From positions 496,001 through 560,000 of the forward strand of contig NZ_WUBR01000001.1 of the NCBI RefSeq assembly GCF_009807005.1: a stretch of DNA of 64,000 nucleotides. Direction: 5' to 3'. Shown here piece after piece: positions 45,585 through 51,955 of this stretch. The notes beneath the pieces were generated by a model. That model ran no database searches, was not told where the DNA came from, and worked only from the letters and a program-made list of their open reading frames with translations. Origin of the DNA: Aurantiacibacter rhizosphaerae (GTDB taxonomy: Bacteria > Pseudomonadota > Alphaproteobacteria > Sphingomonadales > Sphingomonadaceae). The position numbers and the translations under genes are program-made. The first letter of the stretch is position 1; each line of letters starts with the position of its first letter.

Positions 45585-46150
45585 AGAATTGGGTCATCGA
45601 GACCGGTTCTTTTTTTGAGGTCCAGCTTGAACGCGTTCTTATCGCAGCTCTTCACGGCCTCCTGAATGCGCGCACGGTCAAGGCTCTTCGAGACTTCGCC
45701 CAATCCTTCATTGAGACGGTCGAGCTGGTTTCTGTGCATCGGGCCTTCCCGGTGCGCCTCTAGCCCAGCTTCCTGAATACGGGTGAGCGTCTTGCCGATA
45801 TTGGTTTCGACACATGCGTTCAAAGCCTTGTCGATTGCATCGCGAGAGCTCTCACCATCGTGCAGCCTCATGGCGACTTCACGTTGGAGGTCATCCGAAA
45901 ATTCCGACTTATCGTGTTTTTCGAAGATACCCTTGATTGATCCCTTTGGATCGAGATCAAGCTGCCCATCCGCACCATAACTCTGCAGGTCGCGGATCAG
46001 TCCGTCGTTTCCTGACAAGATACCATTCACGATGGCATCGCTGCCCAGTGCACACCGAGTGTCATGATCTTCAGCCTCATTCTGTACAGCTTCCGCAAAC
46101 CGCCTTGAGCGACTGTCGAGCTTCAAATTCTTGAATGGGCCGTCGGTCAT
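45581..46150 (-). CDS. Unknown 189-aa first gene of QueC-like operon
   Basis: I recognise no domain. The protein is helical, acidic at the start and basic at the end, with many short charged segments (RRFAEAVQNEAEDHDTRC, LQREVAMRLHDGESS, AVKSCDKNAFKLDLKKR) and no membrane segment. The ATG at 46150 has AGGAGG five bases upstream, so longer frames to 46465 are rejected. Its stop overlaps the QueC-like start, and it is the first gene of a four-gene coupled operon. It could be the substrate of the QueC-like enzyme, a sensor, or an adaptor. No evidence separates these. Confidence 0.7.
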   Translation of the reverse strand: MTDGPFKNLKLDSRSRRFAEAVQNEAEDHDTRCALGSDAIVNGILSGNDGLIRDLQSYGADGQLDLDPKGSIKGIFEKHDKSEFSDDLQREVAMRLHDGESSRDAIDKALNACVETNIGKTLTRIQEAGLEAHREGPMHRNQLDRLNEGLGEVSKSLDRARIQEAVKSCDKNAFKLDLKKRTGLDDPIL

Positions 46151-46180
46151 CCCGTCCTCCTGCGACGGATCATTACGTGT

Positions 46181-46221
46181 ATATTCTGACAATGTCAATA
46201 TATTAACATAATATCCTGACA
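46181..46221 (-). promoter_or_regulatory. Promoter and operator region of QueC-like operon
   Basis: A palindrome, TGACAATGTCA at 46187-46197, sits in an A+T-rich stretch. ATATTCTGACA at 46181-46191 recurs as ATATCCTGACA at 46211-46221, 30 bases away on the same strand. On the operon strand a perfect TTGACA lies across the palindrome, which fits a promoter blocked by a dimeric repressor, probably the XRE protein of the operon. The -10 element is unclear. Confidence 0.5.
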
Positions 46222-46445
46222 TTAGATACGACATCCGCGATGGACGTGAAAGCTCAAGTTGCTGAAAGGTACTGAAAGCTGAAGGAAATCGCTTGTGCCA
46301 GTGTGGCGGAACGTCGGGCTTAGGGAGGCTCGCGTGTGCCCCCCAGATCTGAATGGAGAGAGTATAACCGTCGCCCCTTAGAGGGGAGGGAGCTTTGCTC
46401 TTCCTGAGCCGGGGCATGTCCGTCCCGGCGATCAGGAGAACTCCC

Positions 46446-47375
46446 ATGACCAATTCCCGCCGCACTGCTTCGACATCGCCCGCTCAGCGCATCACTGCCG
46501 CAATCATCGAGAAGCTAGAGCAAGGCACAAAGCCCTGGATCAAGCCGTGGCGCGGTGTGCCGGTTTCGCGACCCTTGCGGAGCTGTGGGACACCCTACCG
46601 CGGCATGAACACTTTCTGGTTGTGGATGGTGGCCGATGGCTGTGGCTACGCCTCGCCCTACTGGATGACGTACCGCCAGTGTCAGCAGCTCGGCGGACAG
46701 GTCCGCAAGGGTGAGAAATCGACCATCGCGATTTTCTACAAGAGCTACACCAAGGAGGTCGAGAACGCCGAAGGCGAAGCTGACACCGAGAACCGGCGCG
46801 TGCTCAAGGCTTATGCCGTGTTCAATGCCGACCAGTGCGACGGCCTCCCCGAGTTCTACCATCCCAAGCCACTCATTGCCGCGCTGGAGCCCGAAGGACG
46901 CGAAGAGCGGCTTGATACCTTTTTTGCCGAGATCGGCGCTGACCTGCGGCATCATGGAGCCCAGGCCTATTACGAGCCGCAGCGTGACCGGGTCACCATG
47001 CCGCCAGCCGAACTCTTCGAAGCCTATGACCACTACTACGCAACACTCGCCCACGAGCTGTCGCACTGGACGGGGCATTCTTCGCGGCTCGATCGCGATC
47101 TTAAGAACCGCTTCGGCAGCGAAGCCTATGCTGCTGAGGAACTGATCGCTGAACTGTCCTCAGCAATTCTTGGGGCCGAACTGGGGCTTCCAGTCACCCA
47201 CCTCGACCATCACGCCAGCTACATCGCGTCCTGGCTCCAGATCCTCAAATCGGACGAGCGCGCGATCCTCACCGCCGCGGCCAAGGCCGAGGAAGCCGCC
47301 AGCCTGTTGCTTGACCTTGGGGGTCACCACACCTGCGAAAGCGATCCCGACATTGATCTCGCTGATGCAGCCTGA
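46446..47375 (+). CDS. ardC: ArdC-type antirestriction protein, element B copy
   Basis: A 309-residue ArdC-family protein with the N-terminal single-strand DNA-binding part (ITAAIIEKLEQGTKPWIKPW, YRGMNTFWLW, VRKGEKSTIAIFYK) and a zincin-like domain with TLAHELSHWTGHSSRLD (about 201-213). It would protect entering element DNA from restriction. The ATG at 46446 follows CAGGAG and the leader also found before parB and the DUF2493 gene. It diverges from the QueC-like operon across a 295-base region that holds only the promoter and operator sequences described there. Confidence 0.93.
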   Translation: MTNSRRTASTSPAQRITAAIIEKLEQGTKPWIKPWRGVPVSRPLRSCGTPYRGMNTFWLWMVADGCGYASPYWMTYRQCQQLGGQVRKGEKSTIAIFYKSYTKEVENAEGEADTENRRVLKAYAVFNADQCDGLPEFYHPKPLIAALEPEGREERLDTFFAEIGADLRHHGAQAYYEPQRDRVTMPPAELFEAYDHYYATLAHELSHWTGHSSRLDRDLKNRFGSEAYAAEELIAELSSAILGAELGLPVTHLDHHASYIASWLQILKSDERAILTAAAKAEEAASLLLDLGGHHTCESDPDIDLADAA

Positions 47376-47386
47376 GGAGCAGTGAG

Positions 47387-47827
47387 ATGGGACGTTCCGT
47401 CAGCTATCCTACCGGCTCCGTGGTGGCCTTTCGCCTGCTCGATGACGGCGAAGACGAAGATATCGACTGGGTCTACGAGTGCCTCGTCGACGAGGTCATC
47501 GATGCCGCGAAAGCGGCCTTTCCTTCGTTCGAGCGCTTCGATGGATGGCGCGGCCGCGAAGATCGCATCCTCCTGCGCAATGCCTTCGCTGATTGCGGCA
47601 TATCGACCTATTGTGGACTCGCCGCGATCTGGCTCGCCGAACGCGACGATGCCCGATACTGGGAGGCGGACTTCTACGTCCCACGAACTGCAAGGGCACG
47701 GCATTGGCTTGGCCAGGTGTCGGGAAGGTTCATCGACCTGTTCGGTGAGTTGCGCCTGGTCGGGCGGTTCTCGAATGGCGAAGCGATCTTCGAGCGCTCC
47801 CGATCCAACTGCGACACCGACTGCTGA
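47387..47827 (+). CDS. Conserved hypothetical protein, 146 aa
   Basis: I do not recognise a named family. The protein is acidic and aromatic (EDIDWVYECLVDEVIDAAKA, FPSFERFDGWRGREDRILL, CGLAAIWLAERDD) without membrane segments. It follows ardC by 11 bases with GAGGAG upstream of its ATG, so it is in the same operon and belongs to the element backbone. An ArdC-associated role is a guess from position only. Confidence 0.65.
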   Translation: MGRSVSYPTGSVVAFRLLDDGEDEDIDWVYECLVDEVIDAAKAAFPSFERFDGWRGREDRILLRNAFADCGISTYCGLAAIWLAERDDARYWEADFYVPRTARARHWLGQVSGRFIDLFGELRLVGRFSNGEAIFERSRSNCDTDC

Positions 47828-48046
47828 TCCTGCCTCGTCCCTGACCGCCGGGAGAGGCCCTTGGGCCGGTCGTGGCGCGCCGCAACCTGCGGCCCGTCGG
47901 CCCGTGTTACCCGCGCCAGCCTAGGGCCGCAGGTTTCCCGCTACGCGGTGCGTCTCGCCCCTTGTCCCGGCCCTGATCGGGCTCCGGCGGACAGGGTCGA
48001 GGCAATGGTGCCTCATCTCCTTGTCCCCGCGATCAGGAGACACCCC

Positions 48047-48982
48047 ATGTACGACAGCTTCATCAACCAGTTGAGCGGCTTCGACCTTTCAGGCCTCAGC
48101 ATCAGGCCGGCCCCCTTCAACGCGACCGACTTTCCCTGCGAGGACGCGATCGACCAGACGCTTGGCGCAGTCTGGTCCGACCTCTTCGCGATGTTTTCCG
48201 ACACGGCCCTCGAGGCCGATGCCGAGGACATTGCCTGGGGCGTGGTCAACCTCTTCCACCGTGCCGCCAGCCGGAAGTCCGCTCAGCTTGACCGGGCCAG
48301 CGACGAAATCCGGGTCCTCCTCGCATCAGCCGATGGCTCCGAAGTGCATTCGAGCAACCTTGAAGAGCAGGTCGAGCGCGCGCAGGCTGCCGAAGCCAGC
48401 ATGCTGGCCTTCGAGCAGATGCGCGAGACAGCGGCAGCACTTTACCGCGACGAGACCGGTTCCTCGTGGAAGCCCGTTTCCGGGTCGCGCGCGAGCCATT
48501 CGCGCAATCTCACTTCGGCCGTAATCGATGCCCGCGATTTCCTCCGCGCACGTGCTGAGAACCGGCGTCACGCTCTGATTCCGGAAGGAACTCCGGTCGT
48601 TTTCGCCGGTGGTCGCCAGAGCTTCGAGAGCGCCGAGGATGCGCGTGTCTACGCCGACAATATCTGGGCGACGCTCGACAAGGTTCGCGATGTGGTTCCC
48701 GATCTCTTTCTGGTCCATGGCGGCGACGGCAAGGGAGCCGATCGCCTGGCCGCGAGTTGGGCTGAACGCCGCGAAGTGCAGCAACTGACCTATGCGCTCG
48801 ATCGTCGGCTTGGTGCCCGCGCCGGGTTCAAGCGCAACGAGCAAATGCTTTCGCTCAATCCGCGTTATGTCGTCGCCTTTCCGGGCAATGGCGTCACCGA
48901 ACGACTGGTGATCGATGCTAAGACGCGCCGGATCACCGTGGTCGATCGTCGCGGCCTCTTGGGCACTTCTCCTGGGTCCTGA
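48047..48982 (+). CDS. DUF2493 (SLOG-type) protein
   Basis: A 311-residue protein. The C-terminal 140 residues fit DUF2493/YspA of the SLOG superfamily: VVFAGGRQSFESAEDARVY, FLVHGGDGKGADRLAASWA and AGFKRNEQML with a final RYVVAFPGNGVT. SLOG proteins bind nucleotide-derived ligands. The N-terminal 170 residues are helical and are the usual extension in element-borne members. The ATG at 48047 follows ATCAGGAGACA. The 219 bases before it are a G+C-rich leader without a gene. Confidence 0.87.
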   Translation: MYDSFINQLSGFDLSGLSIRPAPFNATDFPCEDAIDQTLGAVWSDLFAMFSDTALEADAEDIAWGVVNLFHRAASRKSAQLDRASDEIRVLLASADGSEVHSSNLEEQVERAQAAEASMLAFEQMRETAAALYRDETGSSWKPVSGSRASHSRNLTSAVIDARDFLRARAENRRHALIPEGTPVVFAGGRQSFESAEDARVYADNIWATLDKVRDVVPDLFLVHGGDGKGADRLAASWAERREVQQLTYALDRRLGARAGFKRNEQMLSLNPRYVVAFPGNGVTERLVIDAKTRRITVVDRRGLLGTSPGS

Positions 48983-49052
48983 GGGGCCCTTCATCATCTT
49001 CATCTGAATTGCCTGGATGTGCATTCGGCGCCGACCCGGCTATGAACCGGTC

Positions 49053-49322
49053 ATGCAACTTGACGATCTGCTGCAGCGCTACTTTGCCACCACCGACCTC
49101 TCCGGGGTTGCCCCCGACACGTGGTCAGCCGGCATCGAGCATTGCCGGGTCGATCTCGGCCTTGAGGAGGACCGGGGCAAGCGCTTTGCGCTGTGGTCAT
49201 TCCTGCACATGTTCGGGTCCGCCCCCGATCTCGATGTGGCGTTCGAGAACGAGGAAGATCGGGAAGCAGCCCGCAACTTCATAGATCTCCTGGTGGCATC
49301 GGAGGGCGAGGGCGAAGCCTGA
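49053..49322 (+). CDS. Small conserved hypothetical protein, 89 aa
   Basis: I do not recognise this family. It is an acidic, helical protein (LQRYFATTDLSGVAPDTWSA, FENEEDREAARNFIDLLVA). The ATG at 49053 is chosen because residues before it in the longer frame are arginine-rich and not conserved-looking; the Shine-Dalgarno is weak. It lies between the DUF2493 and SSB genes in a backbone region, and the 268 bases after it hold no supported gene. Confidence 0.5.
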   Translation: MQLDDLLQRYFATTDLSGVAPDTWSAGIEHCRVDLGLEEDRGKRFALWSFLHMFGSAPDLDVAFENEEDREAARNFIDLLVASEGEGEA

Positions 49323-49590
49323 TTGCAAGTGCTGGTCACGGCACCTTCAGACCCGCACCCGGTACCCATCCGGCTTTCTTCGCGAACAGTCCTGAATCAG
49401 GGCAGCTGAGGACGACAACCCGTTCCTTTCCGGCCGTGTTGGCAGCTGCGCTGCCTGCCCGCACCACCCGTTATGAACAGGTTTCCCTTGAAGCTTCGCT
49501 CCTGCGGTGCAGTCCTCCCATGCCCTGCTTCTTTCAGATGTTCGCAAGCCGGAGATGGTCTCCGGTTTGAGAAACTGAAGGACTATCATC

Positions 49591-49989
49591 ATGACCAATA
49601 TCGCAATCCTCACTGGCCGCATCGCCCGCGATCCGGAAACCCGCGAGACCAAGGGCGGCACCAACGTCACCGGGATCACCGTCGTCACCGATCGCCCCGC
49701 ACGCGACAAGGATGGCAAGACCTACAAGGACGAGAACGGCTACACCGCCAAGGAAAGCGAGTTCCACCGGGTGACCTGCTTCAACGGCCTCGCCAAGACC
49801 GTCGGGCAGTACTGCTCCAAGGGCCAGCTGGTATCGGTCCAGGGCCGCATCCACTACACCCAGTGGGAGGACAAGGACGGGGTCACGCGCTATGGCACCG
49901 AAATCCTCGCCGACAAGGTCGACTTCCTCTCCCGCGGTAGTGGTTCGAGCGACGACAACGACAACACCGAGGCTCCCGAGATCGACTGA
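49591..49989 (+). CDS. ssb: Single-stranded DNA-binding protein
   Basis: A 132-residue OB-fold SSB. It opens with MTNIAILTGRIARDPETRET, the usual SSB start, and has EFHRVTCFNGLAKTVGQYCS and GQLVSVQGRIHYTQWEDKDG, followed by a short acidic tail (SSDDNDNTEAPEID) that lacks the classical DDDIPF end. It would coat the transferred strand or assist replication of element B. The ATG follows GAAGGA. A strong hairpin terminator lies after the stop. Confidence 0.93.
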   Translation: MTNIAILTGRIARDPETRETKGGTNVTGITVVTDRPARDKDGKTYKDENGYTAKESEFHRVTCFNGLAKTVGQYCSKGQLVSVQGRIHYTQWEDKDGVTRYGTEILADKVDFLSRGSGSSDDNDNTEAPEID

Positions 49990-50014
49990 CATCGATGCCG
50001 GTCGTCCCCCTTAC

Positions 50015-50048
50015 GAAGAGGCTCTGCCGCAAGCGGCAGGGCCTCTTC
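50015..50048. terminator. Bidirectional terminator between ssb and DUF6437-like gene
   Basis: A 16-bp stem with one G-T pair (GAAGAGGCTCTGCCGC against GCGGCAGGGCCTCTTC) and an AA gap lies between two convergent genes. A short T-rich run follows on both strands. Confidence 0.75.
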
Positions 50049-50056
50049 TTCGGTGG

Positions 50057-50323
50057 TTACTGGGTTCCCGGCGCTGCATGCGAAGCACGGGTTGCACCAC
50101 GCCCCGTCAGTTTCTCGATCGCGGCGTCCTCGCCGAGTTTCCCGAGTTCTTCGGCAACCTTCCTCAGGCCCTTTTTCGAGAAGCTTTCGAGGCCGCTTCC
50201 CAAGATGATTTCGCCGAGTTCTTTTGCCGCTTGCACTTCAAGTTCGCGCTGTTTGGCGTCGAGCGCCTCGCGGTCTGCTTCGAGCTTTTGCAGGGCTGCA
50301 ATCGCGCTCCTGTTTCGGGGCAT
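50057..50323 (-). CDS. DUF6437-like small coiled-coil protein
   Basis: An 88-residue helical protein with IAALQKLEADREALDAKQ and ELGEIILGSGLESFSKKGL, the pattern of DUF6437 or TraC-like small proteins found on sphingomonad mobile elements. A coiled coil in the first half is likely. The ATG at 50323 has AGGA eight bases upstream. It is encoded opposite to its neighbours and ends at the shared terminator. Confidence 0.65.
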   Translation of the reverse strand: MPRNRSAIAALQKLEADREALDAKQRELEVQAAKELGEIILGSGLESFSKKGLRKVAEELGKLGEDAAIEKLTGRGATRASHAAPGTQ

Positions 50324-50669
50324 GTTACTTGTCCTTCTATCCCCCTCGGATCTGCTCCCCGGTTCATTCCATGTGCGCATCATCAGGGTGTAGGAAAGGC
50401 AATTCGCACCCAGCAGGCGTTCGATATTGGGGCGGAGGTGGTGGGTCCTGGCTCACGGTTCTCCCAGCATGATGGCCTTGCGCCTCCCGCCTCAAGGACG
50501 GCGGGGCCCCACCATTTTGCCCGCCACCGGTTTGCATCCGGCAGCGAACAAAATCGTTACCCCCACCGCCGCTATCGCGGTCGCCCATTCGGGCGATCCC
50601 TGACCCGGGATGCACAAGACCATCGCGCGCACCTCCTGTCGTCTCACGACAGAAATCAGGAGGATTATC

Positions 50670-50891
50670 ATGGCTTATTCAATGCATTGTGCCCTTCCGT
50701 CACGGAGCTATTTCGAGGCTCTGGAAACAGCCGAGAAGAGAGCGTTGCACAGCTTCTTCGATCAGCACGTTATCGAGGATGACGAGCTCGGGTACTTTGC
50801 CCTCGACGAGGGTGACTACAACATCTTGCCAGCACATCTCGCAGCGCGGGTGGTCCACACGGTCCACGGCGGCATGCTCGACGAGTTCTGA
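50670..50891 (+). CDS. Small conserved protein, 73 aa
   Basis: I do not recognise a family with certainty. The protein is acidic with a helical core (YFEALETAEKRALHSFFDQH, DEGDYNILPAHLAARVVHT). The ATG at 50670 has CAGGAGG upstream, in the same leader type as other element B genes, which supports it as real. It lies alone between the DUF6437-like gene and the mobilization block. Confidence 0.6.
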   Translation: MAYSMHCALPSRSYFEALETAEKRALHSFFDQHVIEDDELGYFALDEGDYNILPAHLAARVVHTVHGGMLDEF

Positions 50892-51452
50892 GACTACCGA
50901 CAGGGCGGGAGCCGGGAACGGTTCCTGCCCTTTTTTCTTGTTCGCCGAATAGTCCAATCAAGCACAAAAACCCGGTTCGGTCGGTTGCTCTGACGGCCGC
51001 CCACCGCAATGCGGCGGCGCCCGATAAATGGAGCGGGGCTGTGGACGCACTCTGTCCCGCGCATCTAAAGATGCGCTCCTGAGGGCGCGGCGAAATTTGT
51101 TCTTGGGCCCCGCGCGCACTTGCGAACCGGCAACGGGTCGGGCGGCGGGAAGCTAGGGCACGCGACATGCCCCGCTTGCCTTGCTTCCCACGCACCCTTG
51201 GCCGCTGCCTTTTTCGCAGGTGCTGTCTTTGCCTGGAGGCGTTGAAATGCTCTCGATCTGCATGCGGTGAGCTGCGAGCCCCGGTTGCTCGCGCTCCAAC
51301 GTGGAGATCGGGAAAGGTCGTCCTTGATCAATCCCCCTCATTGCCTGGACCACCTCGCGCACTTGGGAACAAAGGAGCACACCCTACCCCGCGATTTCGG
51401 GATTTATCTCTCTGTTATTGCTAAAAAATGTGGTTTTGGGCGAAATCAACCC

Positions 51453-51489
51453 GTCTGCGAGTAGAGCGGCTTTGCGCTGATCCGCAGAC
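51453..51489. repeat. Nested inverted repeats, candidate oriT of element B
   Basis: Outer arms GTCTGCG at 51453-51459 and CGCAGAC at 51483-51489 enclose inner arms AGCG at 51465-51468 and CGCT at 51475-51478. The structure lies 134 bases before the relaxosome accessory gene. Position and shape suit a transfer-origin hairpin; a transcription operator is the alternative. Confidence 0.4.
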
Positions 51490-51535
51490 AACTCACATCC
51501 ATCTATCACTCTGAAATATTGTCTGAATCTTTCGA

Positions 51536-51564
51536 TTGACTGCGAGTTGTTCACGATTTATTCT
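51536..51564 (+). promoter_or_regulatory. Probable promoter of mobilization operon B
   Basis: TTGACT at 51536-51541 and TATTCT at 51559-51564, 17 bases apart, make a good sigma-70-type promoter 58 bases upstream of the accessory gene ATG at 51623. Confidence 0.5.
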
Positions 51565-51622
51565 CATCAGCACCTTCCGCAAGGTGAGCCAGGTTCCGTC
51601 GGCCCGACAAGGAACCTGTTTC

Positions 51623-51955
51623 ATGACCCGACAAGATCGGCTTCAGACATTCGTATCTCTCTCCGTAGGTAACTGGGTTCGCCAGTGTGCCGCGGACCAT
51701 GGCGTCAGTGTCAGCGTCTTTATCCGTGACCTCATCGTCGCAGCGTGGCAGCGCGATAACGAGGCGAAGGAACGCCCCGCAGGGCTCGATCCCGCGCGCC
51801 AGGCAATCTTCATTTCGGTGGCGCTCGATGCGCTACTGGCCAGCCATTCGGACGCGAGTTTGCGCGACCGTACTCACGAGGCGTACCGGCGACGCCTCGA
51901 GCGTCTTGGCCTCCCCGTCAACGCGAACATGGGAGGCCATTCCCATGAAGCATAA
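51623..51955 (+). CDS. Putative relaxosome accessory protein, element B
   Basis: A 110-residue protein with FVSLSVGNWVRQCAADHGVS and VFIRDLIVAAWQRDNEAK, which resembles a ribbon-helix-helix or MobC-like DNA-binding region, followed by a basic tail. The ATG at 51623 has AAGGA nine bases upstream. It overlaps the coupling-protein gene by 11 bases and begins the mobilization operon, as its counterpart does in element A, although the two are not clearly homologous. Confidence 0.6.
   Translation: MTRQDRLQTFVSLSVGNWVRQCAADHGVSVSVFIRDLIVAAWQRDNEAKERPAGLDPARQAIFISVALDALLASHSDASLRDRTHEAYRRRLERLGLPVNANMGGHSHEA

Larger units (their letters stand above)
50892..51622. other. Intergenic region before mobilization block B, with hairpins
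   Basis: About 730 bases without a convincing gene; leftward frames such as 51065-51331 look like low-complexity translation. It contains a perfect 7-bp hairpin, GCGCATC-TAAA-GATGCGC, at 51059-51076, and CCGC-AAT-GCGG at 51004-51014. The nested repeats at 51453-51489 and the promoter at 51536-51564 are listed separately. The right third is strikingly A+T-rich compared with the rest of the backbone, as expected of a transfer-origin region. Confidence 0.5.

Noticed and set aside
51065-51331. Leftward open frame of 88 codons in the gap before mobilization block B
   Set aside because: Low-complexity lysine-alanine and proline segments, no ribosome-binding site, and overlap with hairpin structures make a real gene unlikely, although I cannot exclude it.
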